Source: Hyphomicrobiales bacterium (GTDB lineage: Bacteria > Pseudomonadota > Alphaproteobacteria > Rhizobiales > Xanthobacteraceae). Taken from it: a stretch of 64,000 nt of DNA. Within the stretch, counting starts at the first letter, position 1, and each line of letters opens with the position of its first letter. The notes beneath the pieces are model-generated. The model ran no database searches. It was not told where the DNA came from and saw nothing but the letters and a program-made list of their open reading frames with translations. The translations under genes were made by a program, and so were the position numbers. Below are positions 55,187 through 64,000 of the stretch, one piece after another. The stretch is from the NCBI GenBank assembly GCA_017305455.1, contig JAFKKO010000120.1:1-64000 (forward strand), read 5' to 3'.

Positions 55187-55966
55187 ATGACCGAGCCCCG
55201 CAAATACCCGCGCATCGCCTTTGTCGCGAGCCAAAGCCCCGAGTCGCAGAAGGCGTTCGCACAGCTTGTCGAACACTACGGCAATCGCGATCCGGACGAT
55301 GCGGACGTGGTGGTGGCGCTCGGCGGCGACGGCCTGATGCTGCAGACCCTGCACCAGCAGATGCGCTCCGGCACGCCGATCTACGGCATGCATCGCGGCA
55401 CCGTCGGCTTTCTGATGAACGAATACAGCCCGCACAGACTGATCGAGCGGCTGGAAGCGGCGCGCGTCACCGTGATCAATCCGCTGTTGATGCGCGCCAC
55501 CGATGCCGAGGGCAAGGTGCACGTCCACCACGCCATCAACGAGGTGTCGCTGTTCCGGCAGACCCACCAGGCGGCGCGGCTGCGTATTCTGGTGGACGAG
55601 AGCGAGCGCATGGCCGAACTCGCCGCCGACGGCGTGCTGGTGGCGACCCCGGCCGGCTCCACCGCCTACAATCTGTCGGCGCAGGGGCCGATTATCCCGA
55701 TCAACGCCAATCTGCTGGCGCTGACCCCGATCAGCGCCTTCCGCCCTCGGCGCTGGCGCGGCGCGCTGCTGCCCAATTCCGCCTTCGTCATCATCGAGGT
55801 GCTGGAGGGCGACAAGCGCCCGGTCGCCGCCGTGGCTGACCATTACGAGGCGCGCAACGCCCGCCGGGTCGAGATCCTGTCCGACAAGACCATCGCGATC
55901 CGGATGCTGTTCGACCCCGGCCACAGCCTGGAGGAGCGGATCGTCCGCGAGCAGTTCGGGATGTGA
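55187..55966 (+). CDS. nadK: NAD kinase
   Basis: This 259-residue protein has the GGDG motif ([20 protein letters not shown], about residue 46), [36 protein letters not shown] and the NAD-binding [20 protein letters not shown]. It phosphorylates NAD to NADP. The start at 55187 gives the typical length. Confidence 0.93.
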   Translation: MTEPRKYPRIAFVASQSPESQKAFAQLVEHYGNRDPDDADVVVALGGDGLMLQTLHQQMRSGTPIYGMHRGTVGFLMNEYSPHRLIERLEAARVTVINPLLMRATDAEGKVHVHHAINEVSLFRQTHQAARLRILVDESERMAELAADGVLVATPAGSTAYNLSAQGPIIPINANLLALTPISAFRPRRWRGALLPNSAFVIIEVLEGDKRPVAAVADHYEARNARRVEILSDKTIAIRMLFDPGHSLEERIVREQFGM

Positions 55967-56069
55967 TCCGCGCCGGCGGCGGCCGGTTATGGATAACCCT
56001 TCGTTAACGGCCCGGCCCTAAAGTCCATCCGACGTGTACCGCGTTCCGGTACGCCATGGCCGGCCGAGC

Positions 56070-56615
56070 ATGTTTCGCATCGACTTCAACAAGCTGCGAT
56101 TCCTTGTATGCGACGACAACGCGCATATGCGGCGCATCCTGCGCACGCTGCTGCATTCGTTCGGCGCCCGCGAGGTCTATGAGGCCGAGGACGGCGCGAC
56201 CGCGCTGGAGATGTACGGCCATTATGCCCCCGACATCGTCATCACCGACTGGCTGATGCCGATTTTCGACGGGCTCGAACTCACCCAGATGATCCGCCAG
56301 CCCGACGGCATCGGCAATCCGTACGCGCCAATCATCATGCTGACCGGCCATTCCGAGAAGCGCCGCGTCATGGTGGCGCGCGATGCCGGCGTGACCGAAT
56401 TCCTCGCCAAGCCGATCTCGGCCAAGGGACTCTATCAGCGCATCCTCAACGTGGTCGCCAATCCGCGTCCCTTCATCAAGACCAAGAACTATTTCGGGCC
56501 CGATCGCCGGCGCAACATCGCCAACACCTATATCGGCGTCGACCGCCGCGTCGGCGGCAAGGCCGAGATCGTCACGCAACCATCCCTGCTCGACAAAGCA
56601 CGCAGCCCGGGTTGA
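56070..56615 (+). CDS. CheY-like response regulator with C-terminal extension
   Basis: This 181-residue protein has a receiver domain (LRFLVCDDNAHMRRILRTLL; phosphoacceptor Asp60 in APDIVITDWLMPIFDGLELT; Thr in IIMLTGHSEKRR; Lys in EFLAKPISAKGLYQ). A ~45-residue tail (FGPDRRRNIANTYIGVDRRV) follows. It is 17 bases before an Hpt-domain gene, so the pair likely forms a phosphorelay. Confidence 0.88.
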   Translation: MFRIDFNKLRFLVCDDNAHMRRILRTLLHSFGAREVYEAEDGATALEMYGHYAPDIVITDWLMPIFDGLELTQMIRQPDGIGNPYAPIIMLTGHSEKRRVMVARDAGVTEFLAKPISAKGLYQRILNVVANPRPFIKTKNYFGPDRRRNIANTYIGVDRRVGGKAEIVTQPSLLDKARSPG

Positions 56616-56632
56616 GAAAGCCAGGACACCGC

Positions 56633-57211
56633 ATGGCCAAGGACAAAGCCCCTATCGTGCAGATCGAGACCTTCGCCGGGCACCAGGTCATCACCCAGCC
56701 CAATCCGCTGCGCGGCGTGATGCGCCGGGTGGACGAGAAGGACCTCGACGATCCGGTGGCGCGCGCGGAAGCGGCGCTCGCCGATCTCTCGGTCGAATTT
56801 AAGGACTGGATGATCATCGAATGCACGCGGCTGGCGAACGCGCACGCCGCGATCCTGAAAGACGGCCTCAACCCGCAAAACCGCGAGGAGCTGTTCCGCG
56901 CCGCCCATGACATCAAGGGCGATGCCGCAACCTTCGGCTACCCGATCGCGGCGGCGGCGGCGGAAAGCCTGTGTCGCATCATCGAGCACGCACCGGATTT
57001 CGACCAGGTGCCGCCCGAACTGGTCACCCATCACGTCAACGGCATTCAGGCGATCTTCCGCGAGCACGGCAAGATCGACCAGATGGACATGGCGGAAAAA
57101 CTGTGCCGCCGGCTGCGCGGCGTCGCCGACGAATATCTCATTCACGTCAACCGCGACCGCCCGGAGCATCTCGACGCCATCATGTCGCCGAGTCTCGTCC
57201 CCGAGGATTGA
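56633..57211 (+). CDS. Hpt-domain phosphotransfer protein
   Basis: This 192-residue protein has the Hpt core LFRAAHDIKGDAATFGYPIA with the phosphorylatable His at residue 92, then the helical bundle to ALCRIIEHAPDFDQ. It follows the response regulator in one unit. In related genera the pair sits beside flagellar or cell-cycle regulators; here it neighbours DUF2336, which is convergent. Confidence 0.85.
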   Translation: MAKDKAPIVQIETFAGHQVITQPNPLRGVMRRVDEKDLDDPVARAEAALADLSVEFKDWMIIECTRLANAHAAILKDGLNPQNREELFRAAHDIKGDAATFGYPIAAAAAESLCRIIEHAPDFDQVPPELVTHHVNGIQAIFREHGKIDQMDMAEKLCRRLRGVADEYLIHVNRDRPEHLDAIMSPSLVPED

Positions 57212-57259
57212 AGCTTTCGGATTTTTGACGAAGGTTTAGAGCAGACGCAATCGCGTAAC

Positions 57260-57351
57260 CGTCATGCCCGGCTTCATGTGGGGCATCCACGTCTTCACAA
57301 CCTTCGGCCGAGCAAAGACGTGGATGGCCGGGACAAGCCCGGCCATGACGA
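57260..57351. repeat. Intergenic mosaic repeat
   Basis: The block CGTCATGCCCGGCTTCATGT ... GGCCGGGACAAGCCCGGCC ... ATGACGATTG has the same family pattern as 620-686. Long inverted segments (CACGTCTT/AAGACGTG) make it a large hairpin between convergent genes. Confidence 0.7.
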
Positions 57352-57455
57352 TTGAATAACTGCTCAACTTTTTGAATCAGATCTGAGAAGCCGGTGGCTA
57401 TGGGTCCCGACCCGCGCCGGGACGCCTATCTGAAGTTAAATTCTGCCCAGCCAGC

Positions 57456-58910
57456 CTACGCCGCAAACCTGGCGCGGTCCTCGCGCTCGAACCACGGCTC
57501 ATAGACCCGCCGGTCGGCGTCATAGGTATCGTCGTCATACGAATCGTCATCGTATGCTTCGGCCCGATATATCTCGCGGCCATTGTCCTCGTGATCGTAA
57601 GCGGCATAGGCCGCATCGAAAGCGATATCGTCGTTCACCGCCACGCCCGGCGCGAACTCGCCGTCGATGTAGTCCACCTCCTCCGCGAAGGCGTCATCCA
57701 TCTGGCCGTCATCGATCCTATCAAGACCGGCTTGCGCGCTGATTAACTCGACGAAATTGGTCGCGATCATGTCATCGGCGACGAGTTCGTCGCAGAACAG
57801 CCGCGCCTCCTCGCGCGCCGCCTCGGTGGCGAAGCGCCGCAGCAGGATCAGCAGCGGCTGGTGCGCGGCGCTCGCGCCGCTCTCGCACTGCGTCAGCACA
57901 TGCTCCACCATGCGACGTTGCAGGCGGGTCGCACCCTCGACGCTATCGACAAAGCCGATCTCGTGACCGGCTTCGAGCGCGGCGCGGAACGCCATGAAGG
58001 TCGAAGGCGGCAGTCCGGCCTTGGTCAGCAGCGCCTGCAGGCTGGCGCCGCCGCGGTCATGCAGCAGCGCCGACACGCGGTGCGGCGCGAGCCCGGTCAG
58101 TTCGACCAGCGCCCGTTCAAACAGTTCGACGTTGCCGCACAGCAGCGCGCGCAGGATCAGGCCGGCGGTAAGCTGGCCGCTCGCCCGCAGATGACGGATG
58201 AGATCTGTGAGCTCCTCACCGCGCGTCTCGGCGACCATGTTGAGCGTCGAGCGCTCCACCGCCTCGACGGCGACGCGTTCGGCGTGCACCGGATCAAGCC
58301 ATTCACGCGCGGTGACGAATCGGGTCAGCGTCGCCGAGAGCTGAGAAACCAGCGCAAGGCGGGTCGCGGCCGACAGGTCGTCGCGCTGCAACAGCGCCTC
58401 GCGGATCGCGGCGAGATGGCCGTGGCGCTCGACAATGCGGTCGATCGAGAACGCCGCAAGTTCGGCATCCGGATTTTCGATCAGTTCGAGCGTCGCGGCG
58501 GGCGAGCCGACCTCCGCGAGCGCGGCGCAGACCGAAGCCGCGAGCGCGGCGCGGCGCGCGATCGCGCACTGGATGTCGGAATTGCCGGTGGCGGCGATAT
58601 CGACCAGATCGACATCGCGCAGCAGCGGCGAGAATTCGAGCAGCGGTAGCGCCACGGAGGGCTGATCGGCCGAGAGCGCGGCGACGATCGCGGGCGGCGT
58701 ATCAAACGAGCGGGCGAAGATATCGGCCATCGCCTCGCGCACCAGCGGCGAGGCATCGTCAAGCAGCATCAACAGCGCGCCTTCGGCAGCGGCGCGGTCG
58801 TCCTGCGACAAATCGGAAATCAGCCAGGCTCGAGCCAGAGCCCGTGTCGCCTCGGCGCGCTCCCTTGCGGGGGCATGACGAACCCAACGAATGAACTGCC
58901 GAACGATCAT
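57456..58910 (-). CDS. DUF2336 protein
   Basis: This 484-residue, helical, HEAT-like protein contains the family pattern LLMLLDDASPLVREAMADIF, IVAALSADQPSVALPLLEFS and ELIENPDAELAAFSIDRIVE, with an acidic low-complexity tail (YDDDSYDDDTYDADRRVYEP). DUF2336 proteins are alphaproteobacterial and of unknown function, sometimes linked to signalling. It is convergent with the CheY/Hpt pair. Confidence 0.85.
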   Translation of the reverse strand: MIVRQFIRWVRHAPARERAEATRALARAWLISDLSQDDRAAAEGALLMLLDDASPLVREAMADIFARSFDTPPAIVAALSADQPSVALPLLEFSPLLRDVDLVDIAATGNSDIQCAIARRAALAASVCAALAEVGSPAATLELIENPDAELAAFSIDRIVERHGHLAAIREALLQRDDLSAATRLALVSQLSATLTRFVTAREWLDPVHAERVAVEAVERSTLNMVAETRGEELTDLIRHLRASGQLTAGLILRALLCGNVELFERALVELTGLAPHRVSALLHDRGGASLQALLTKAGLPPSTFMAFRAALEAGHEIGFVDSVEGATRLQRRMVEHVLTQCESGASAAHQPLLILLRRFATEAAREEARLFCDELVADDMIATNFVELISAQAGLDRIDDGQMDDAFAEEVDYIDGEFAPGVAVNDDIAFDAAYAAYDHEDNGREIYRAEAYDDDSYDDDTYDADRRVYEPWFEREDRARFAA

Positions 58911-59054
58911 GGGTGTTCCGGCTTACGCAACCTGCCAACGCGCCACGACGCGGCGCCACTGTCAGAAAGCGTAAACCATGACACTTAAGAAACGGTTCAC
59001 CATAAATGGCTGCGGCGCTTCAGGTTTTATTAACCTGCGCCGCGCGGCGGCGCG

Positions 59055-60029
59055 CTAGCCGCTGCTGTAGATGCCGTGCGGATCGCTGAACAGATCGAGC
59101 GAGCGGCGCTGGCCGTTACCGGCCGCCTGCGCCTGCCCGCCACTGTCGGAGGTGAGCGACGCGCCGCTGCCCCATAATTCGCGGACCGCGGGCGAGACCG
59201 GCTCGCTGCGATCGCCGGCCTGAAACAGCGAACGAAACAGCGGCGCGTTCGGCGTCTGCAGCGCCGCGACACGCTCGCCCTCGGCAGGCGAGGATGCCCG
59301 CACTTGCGGAAAACCGGAGAGATAGGCCGCGCTGTCGAGCGGCTGCGGCGCGCCGCCGGCCGACGCCATCGCGGTGCGCGCCAGCGGCGAGTTCGCCGCG
59401 CTGGCGTAGCGCGTGCTCAACACCGAATAGACATCGGAGACGCTGCGCGCGCTGCCGTCGCGATTGTAGAAAATCGAGCGGTTGGCGGCCGCCGCGGCGG
59501 GAAACAGGCCGGGCGCCGAGGTGCGCGGGTTGTCCTGCGCCGCGTTGATCAGCCGCGCCGCGCCACCGACGCCCATGAAATGCGCCATGTAGAGCTCGGC
59601 GTCGTTGGGACGGCGGCCAAGCTCGCCGGTCAGGCGGAAACCGTTCGATTGCGTCAGCACCCCGGCCATCGCCGCGTTGGCCGCCGGATCGTCACGAAGT
59701 TTCAGGATTTCGTCGCGGGTCGCCGCGTCGCTGACCGAATAATTGCCGGACGGCGACTTGGTGATCGCATCGGCGTATTTGCCGAAGCCGAACGCCGCGC
59801 CGGCCTCCTTCACGGTGCCGAGCCAGGTCTGCTCGATGAACTGATAAAGCCCGCGCGCCGACGATGTCGAAGCCTGCGCGCTCGGGTTGAGGTTGGATTC
59901 GATCTTGGCCGCCGAGATCAGATATTCGAAGCTGGCGCCGGTCGCGCTCGCGGCCTGCCTGATGGTGCCCGCAATCCGGGCGCGTGCAGAGTCGATTGCC
60001 GAGCCGGCAACGGTGCTGTCGACTGCCAT
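59055..60029 (-). CDS. Lytic transglycosylase-like protein
   Basis: This 324-residue protein has a lysozyme-like domain: ATGASFEYLISAAKIESNLN with the catalytic Glu in KIESNLNP, ARGLYQFIEQTWLGTVKEAG and ELYMAHFMGVGGAARLINAA. The rest is Ala/Ser-rich. No clear signal peptide is present. Proteins of this type in the family act in envelope or flagellar assembly. The start at 60029 gives MAVDSTVAGSAI. Confidence 0.75.
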   Translation of the reverse strand: MAVDSTVAGSAIDSARARIAGTIRQAASATGASFEYLISAAKIESNLNPSAQASTSSARGLYQFIEQTWLGTVKEAGAAFGFGKYADAITKSPSGNYSVSDAATRDEILKLRDDPAANAAMAGVLTQSNGFRLTGELGRRPNDAELYMAHFMGVGGAARLINAAQDNPRTSAPGLFPAAAAANRSIFYNRDGSARSVSDVYSVLSTRYASAANSPLARTAMASAGGAPQPLDSAAYLSGFPQVRASSPAEGERVAALQTPNAPLFRSLFQAGDRSEPVSPAVRELWGSGASLTSDSGGQAQAAGNGQRRSLDLFSDPHGIYSSG

Positions 60030-60214
60030 GTGTCCCGCTCCCCGGCGACACGTATTAAAAAGAGTGCGCATGCGCTTCCCAACGCATGCCGGCCTTGCGG
60101 CCCGCATCCACCCTGAACAGTTATGGTTAATGCCGGGTTAACGGCGTCCAACCAAGCGGGCGATCCGCGAAAGGGCGCCCTCATGGTGACGGGCTAGGCG
60201 GCAGCCTCGCGTCT

Positions 60215-60295
60215 CGAACCATGAGGCCTCGTTACCCTATTCCCTCATCCTTCGAGACGCATTGCTACGCAATGCTCATCAGGATGAGGATCACA
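60215..60295. repeat. Intergenic repeat fragment
   Basis: CTCATCCTTCGAGACGC ... CATCAGGATGAGGATCAC forms an inverted pair (CTCATCCT/AGGATGAG) and matches blocks near 62.45-62.55 kb. It is the second common intergenic repeat type of these hosts. Confidence 0.6.
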
Positions 60296-60319
60296 CACCG
60301 CTTGGCAAAGCATAGAAAG

Positions 60320-60742
60320 TTACCGGTACACCTTCGCCGGGTCGAACACCCGCTCGGCATCGACGAAAGCGAGCTTCACCGCGCCGCCCTCGCCGGTCAC
60401 CGCGCGGTAGAAACAGGAGCGGCGGCCGGTGTGGCAGGCGCCGCCTCCGGCCTGCTCGACGCGGATCCACACCGCGTCCTGATCGCAATCCATCCGCATT
60501 TCCAGCACGCGCTGGACATGGCCCGAACTCTCGCCCTTGCGCCACAGCTTGTTGCGCGAGCGGCTGTAGTACCAGGCCTCGCCGGTGGCGATGGTCTTGC
60601 GCAGCGCTTCGTCGTTCATGTGCGCGACCATCAGCACGTCGCCGGTCGCCGCATCGGTGGCCACGCAGGTAACAAGGCCGGCGGCGTCGAAGGCCGGGCT
60701 GAAGGTCAGTCCCTCTTCGGACTCATGTGATGAAGACGACAT
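60320..60742 (-). CDS. hisI: Phosphoribosyl-AMP cyclohydrolase
   Basis: This 140-residue protein has the HisI signatures: [60 protein letters not shown] and RRSCFYRAV, including zinc-binding Cys and His. It opens the purine ring of PR-AMP in histidine synthesis. It is next to folE, as in many alphaproteobacteria. Confidence 0.95.
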   Translation of the reverse strand: MSSSSHESEEGLTFSPAFDAAGLVTCVATDAATGDVLMVAHMNDEALRKTIATGEAWYYSRSRNKLWRKGESSGHVQRVLEMRMDCDQDAVWIRVEQAGGGACHTGRRSCFYRAVTGEGGAVKLAFVDAERVFDPAKVYR

Positions 60743-60753
60743 AGTATACTTTC

Positions 60754-60904
60754 ACGTCATTGCGAGCCAACGGGTCCGCGCCAAAAGCGCGTCTACGCGC
60801 GTCTTTTGACGCGCTGGCGCGGCCCGATGATAAACTCCGCGAAGCAATCCAGATTGCAGCCAGGGAACTGGATTGCTTCATCGCTTGCGCTCCTCGCAAT
60901 GACG
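60754..60904. repeat. Intergenic mosaic repeat (hisI-folE)
   Basis: The block begins CGTCATTGCGAGC and ends GCTCCTCGCAATGACG, with an inner hairpin GCGCGTCTACGCGCGTCTTT and paired CGAAGCAATCCAG/CTGGATTGCTTCA. The outer inverted ends suggest a complete unit. Confidence 0.7.
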
Positions 60905-60935
60905 ATACAATCCAACATTCAACTCAGGCTCCTTC

Positions 60936-61610
60936 TTATATGCCGACGCCGCGCACCATGGACAGAAAACGGTTCTGCTGCTCGGGGTTCTCGTGGAACG
61001 CGCCGGTAAAGCGCGAGGTCACGGTTTTCGCGCCGTGCTTGGCGATGCCGCGCACCGACATGCAGGTGTGCTCGGCCTCGATCAGCACCGCAACGCCGCG
61101 CGGCTGCAGGATGGTGTCGATCGCGCCGGCGATCTGCGCCGTCATGTGCTCCTGCGTCTGCAGGCGATGGGCGAAGATATCGACGAGGCGCGCGAGTTTC
61201 GACAGGCCGACCACCCGCTCCACCGGCGTATAGGCGATATGCGCCTTGCCGTAGAACGGCATCATGTGATGCTCGCAGTGGGAATGGAAATCGATATCGC
61301 TGACCAGCACGAAATCGTCGTAGCCGGCGATCTCGCCGAAGGTGCGGTTCAGCACTTCGGCCGGGCATTTGCGATAGCCCTGGAACAACTCGTCATAGGC
61401 CTCGACCACGCGGCGGGGCGTGTCGACCAGCCCCTCGCGGGCGGGATCCTCGCCGATATAGGCGAGCAGCGTCTTTACCGCGACTTCGGCCTCCTCGCGC
61501 GAGGGGCGCGGGATGTCCGGCCGGATGCCGGTGACCTGGAATTCAGCCGCGGGAATGTCGGCCGGCTTGTCGGGCTTGCCGCTGCGCAGCGGCTTGATAA
61601 TCGCGTCCAT
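60936..61610 (-). CDS. folE: GTP cyclohydrolase I
   Basis: This 224-residue protein has the FolE motifs: [80 protein letters not shown]. The Cys and His residues bind zinc. It starts folate (pterin) synthesis. It is the typical length and faces the IscU-like gene. Confidence 0.96.
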   Translation of the reverse strand: MDAIIKPLRSGKPDKPADIPAAEFQVTGIRPDIPRPSREEAEVAVKTLLAYIGEDPAREGLVDTPRRVVEAYDELFQGYRKCPAEVLNRTFGEIAGYDDFVLVSDIDFHSHCEHHMMPFYGKAHIAYTPVERVVGLSKLARLVDIFAHRLQTQEHMTAQIAGAIDTILQPRGVAVLIEAEHTCMSVRGIAKHGAKTVTSRFTGAFHENPEQQNRFLSMVRGVGI

Positions 61611-61855
61611 AAGGCTCTCCGTTCGACCGGCCTTCGCTCACTGGACAGAGCATGCGGGCCGGAGTGTCACCGGGTCGCCACGACCTGATCGGCCGGTCGG
61701 ACGCCGCTGTTTCCTGATAACCCAAACGCCGGGTGAAGTGTTACTTTCCGGTGATTGCCACGGCAGACGGGTTTCATCCTGCCGGTTCCCGATTATATAG
61801 GATACAGCGGTTCGCCGCCAAGGGCCGGACGTCCGCGCAGGGGCATTAGCAGACC

Positions 61856-62320
61856 ATGCTGAACGACATTTATAATAAGAAAATCATCGAGCTTGCCGGG
61901 AATATCCCGCGCCTCGGCCGTCTTGCCCACCCGGATGCCTCGGCCACGGCCCACTCCAAGCTGTGCGGCTCGACCGTGAAGGTGGACCTCAACATGAAGG
62001 ACGGCGTGGTGACCGATTTCGGCCACGACGTGAAAGCCTGCGCGCTCGGCCAGGCCTCGTCCTCGATCATGGCCCGTCATGTGATCGGCTCGAATGCGGA
62101 CGAATTGCGCGAATTGCGCGACACCGTGCGCAAGATGCTGACCGAGAACGGCGCGCCGCCACAAGGCAAATGGGCCGACGTCGCGGTGCTGGAACCGGTG
62201 CGCGACTACAAAGCGCGCCACGCCTCGACCATGCTGACGTTCGAGGCGGTGGTGGACGCGGTCAACCAGATCGAGGCGAAGGGCGGCGCAACGCAAGAAC
62301 CGGCACCGGCGCAGGACTGA
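61856..62320 (+). CDS. IscU/NifU-like iron-sulfur scaffold protein
   Basis: This 154-residue protein has an NifU_N-type fold: MLNDIYNKKIIELAGNIPRL, AHSKLCGSTVKVDLNMKDGV, VKACALGQASSSIMARHVIG. Cys lie in KLCGS and KACALG; the usual third Cys of IscU is not obvious. It lies between folE and yidD in many rhizobiales. Role in cluster assembly is inferred from the family. Confidence 0.8.
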   Translation: MLNDIYNKKIIELAGNIPRLGRLAHPDASATAHSKLCGSTVKVDLNMKDGVVTDFGHDVKACALGQASSSIMARHVIGSNADELRELRDTVRKMLTENGAPPQGKWADVAVLEPVRDYKARHASTMLTFEAVVDAVNQIEAKGGATQEPAPAQD

Positions 62321-62399
62321 GCCTGTCTCTACGGCATTGCTGCGCGCCAGACGCGCCATGCGTGCCGTCCGCGCAAATCCCTCTCCGACGAAAACCGAT

Positions 62400-62663
62400 A
62401 ACTTGCCGTCATTGCGAGGAGCGATAGCTCCGAAGCAATCCAGTGCCAAACCTGAAACCTCATCCTGAGGAGCGCGCTACGTAGCCAAGTTTACGCAGGC
62501 TACGCCTGCTATGGCGCGCGTCTCGAAGGATGAGGCCTCATAATAAGCGCGTTCACGCGCTGTTGGCTCCTCCTCACCATGAGGGGCTGGCTGATTCTCG
62601 GAGTCTGTCATCGGGCGACGCTTTGCGCGAAACCCGTTGGCTCGCAATGACGATATCGAGAGC
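62400..62663. repeat. Block of intergenic repeats
   Basis: Several repeat pieces are joined: GTCATTGCGAGGAGCGATAG, then CTCATCCTGAGGAGCGCGCT ... CTCGAAGGATGAGGCCTCAT, then TGGCTCGCAATGACG. They match the blocks at 60.2 and 60.8 kb. No gene is present. Confidence 0.65.
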
Positions 62664-63611
62664 CTAGTGGTTATGGGTTCCCGCCTTCGCGGGGACGACC
62701 GACTCCACGCCTGCCGCGGGTGCGGTGCCGCCGGTCGGCGGCTCCGCCTCGGCGGTCTGGGTCGAGCGAACCGCAGGCACGTTCTCGGTGCTGACGAAAC
62801 GATCCTGCACCGGCTTGGCGTGCGCCCCGCTCGCGAATTTCGGCGCGACGTCGGCCTTGGGCAGCGCCTGGCCGGCCACGACATCGTCGGTCAGCAGATT
62901 GGCCGCGCGCAATTCGGCGGGACTGAGCCGGTGCAGCGCCTCCCACGGCGGCACGCTGAGTGACAATGCCAACAGATCACCCGAGCCGCCCATGTCGAAG
63001 GTGTATTTCGCCAGCCGGCCGATATCGCGCTCCACGATCATCAGATCGTGCGCGCTGTAATTGGCATCCTGCGGCTTGTCGGCACGGTCGCCCATCCAGA
63101 TCTGATGCACGCGCACATACGCCTGCGGCGGCACGTCACGCACCGTGCCGGCGAGCATCAGGAACACACACATCGACTCGCAATAGGCTTCCGGCGCGAT
63201 CATGCGGCCCTTGCCGGCAACCTCCTGAACCATGCCGACGCTGGTGTGTACGCCGAGCCGGCGCCAGCTTCGCCCCATGGCGATGGTGTCAATCACCGAG
63301 CCCCCGCTGGAATCCAGCACGATGCGCGCGCCCTTGAGATCGCGCCCCTTTGCGAATTCGTTGAACACGTCCGGCGTGTCGCTGGTGATGATCCCGACGG
63401 CTGCGATCCAGTTCCGGCAATCGGTTGCGCAGGTCTCCGCGCGCGCCGGATACCAGGTAAAGGTCATCGGCTCGCGGCGCGCTTCGGCGTTGTTCGCCGC
63501 ATGCGCCGGCGTATCTGCAAACACGAGCCCCGACAGCGACAGGCAGAACGCCGCCGCGCAAATGCGCGCCACGCTGTTCCGCATCGCCGACGTCACGATC
63601 CCCGACAACAT
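62664..63611 (-). CDS. Exported COG3904-like (ClpP-fold) protein with repeat-derived tail
   Basis: This ~315-residue protein has a signal peptide (SVARICAAAFCLSLSGLVFA) and a ClpP/crotonase-like core: GARIVLDSSGGSVIDTIAMG, RLGVHTSVGMVQEVAGKGRM and YCESMCVFLMLAGTVRDVPP. Pairs of Cys could form disulfides. The last residues (VVPAKAGTHNH) are encoded by an intergenic repeat. Start 63611 or 63584 (MRNSVARIC) is preferred over longer frames. Confidence 0.7.
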   Translation of the reverse strand: MLSGIVTSAMRNSVARICAAAFCLSLSGLVFADTPAHAANNAEARREPMTFTWYPARAETCATDCRNWIAAVGIITSDTPDVFNEFAKGRDLKGARIVLDSSGGSVIDTIAMGRSWRRLGVHTSVGMVQEVAGKGRMIAPEAYCESMCVFLMLAGTVRDVPPQAYVRVHQIWMGDRADKPQDANYSAHDLMIVERDIGRLAKYTFDMGGSGDLLALSLSVPPWEALHRLSPAELRAANLLTDDVVAGQALPKADVAPKFASGAHAKPVQDRFVSTENVPAVRSTQTAEAEPPTGGTAPAAGVESVVPAKAGTHNH

Positions 63612-63846
63612 ACTCCCCGCCAACTTCACCACCGAATCGATCCTGGTCCCCGAAAATGGCGCGTCGCACCGATGTCGCAAAGCGTAGTGGCAGACTCGCT
63701 GTTCCGTCCATTCACATCTGCTGGTACGCGGTTGAAAGCATGCGATAATTGAAGAGTGTGGCGAGAAAGACATTTTCATCCAGTTCCGATACTGGAACTA
63801 TGTTCAGGCACTGCATCGCCGCTACCGACACATCGCAGATGAAACC

Positions 63847-64000
63847 ATGACGAGACATTCACCGCTCTGTTCCTGCCGCGAGCATGCGATGAATCTGCCG
63901 CGCAATGCAGGCCGCGGCTTGATCTGGATCTATCGTCACACCTTCTCGCCGCTGATCGGATTTCACTGTCGCCATGTTCCGACCTGCTCGGCCTATGGTG
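63847..64000 (+). CDS. yidD: Membrane protein insertion efficiency factor YidD, N-terminal part
   Basis: The visible 51 residues include RGLIWIYRHTFSPLIGFHCR and HVPTCSAYG, the YidD signature with its conserved Cys. The protein sits at the inner membrane and aids insertion. It runs off the window. An internal ATG at 63889 is an alternative start. Confidence 0.9.
   Translation, partial: MTRHSPLCSCREHAMNLPRNAGRGLIWIYRHTFSPLIGFHCRHVPTCSAYG

Overview
The window looks like a Bradyrhizobium/Afipia/Rhodopseudomonas-type alphaproteobacterium (Nitrobacteraceae). The basis is its high GC content, the rplA-rplK-nusG-secE-tRNA-Trp order, an HWE-family histidine kinase, DUF2336 and COG3904-like proteins, and the family's usual intergenic mosaic repeats. 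No species can be assigned by eye.

The chromosomal left flank (1-5301) carries ribosomal and secretion genes, tRNA-Trp, a membrane HWE kinase, a Hint-domain protein and the 3' half of tRNA-Gly(TCC). A 40.2-kb prophage (5302-45544) is inserted in tRNA-Gly and bounded by a 41-bp direct repeat covering the 5' half of the tRNA. The right flank (45545-64000) carries rlmB, tRNA-Tyr, tRNA-Thr, small exported proteins, tspO, a cobalamin riboswitch with a BtuB-like receptor, NAD kinase, a CheY/Hpt pair, DUF2336, a transglycosylase, hisI, folE, an IscU-like scaffold, a COG3904-like protein and the start of yidD.

The prophage has a P22-type podoviral head: gp1-like portal, gp8-like scaffold, gp5-like coat, and gp4- and gp10-like head completion proteins. 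Its transcription diverges from a cI/cro switch near 34.45 kb. Leftward (minus strand) run cro, a DnaA domain IV protein, RusA, a Rad52-type annealing protein, SSB, HNH, GapR, an O/P-like replication pair with iterons, terminase, head genes, ejection proteins, tail fibres and the lysis cassette (endolysin, holin, spanin pair, CHAP enzyme). Rightward (plus strand) run cI with two tiny envelope genes, a repeat-rich RNA/operator hub, a KilA-N gene, then a long run of small genes from 37.99 kb that contains an ISL3-family insertion, a C5 cytosine methyltransferase, an Xis-like protein and the integrase. The same 15-bp palindrome, GTAGG-N5-CCTAC, sits in both the cro promoter and the 37.9-kb promoter, so one repressor probably controls lytic growth and int/xis together.

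Points of most interest are: (1) a methyltransferase whose second reading frame also reads as a recognisable phage protein; (2) three tandem 19-bp iterons next to an eight-run G tract inside the O-like gene, a candidate origin; (3) a plus-strand cassette at 13.35-14.23 kb with an RHH regulator and three tiny membrane proteins embedded in the late operon; (4) structured RNA leaders before both antirepressor-type genes; (5) paired AGTCCCG sites at both prophage ends, likely integrase arm sites; and (6) homopolymer frameshifts in terL and gene 10, which would make the prophage defective if they are real.
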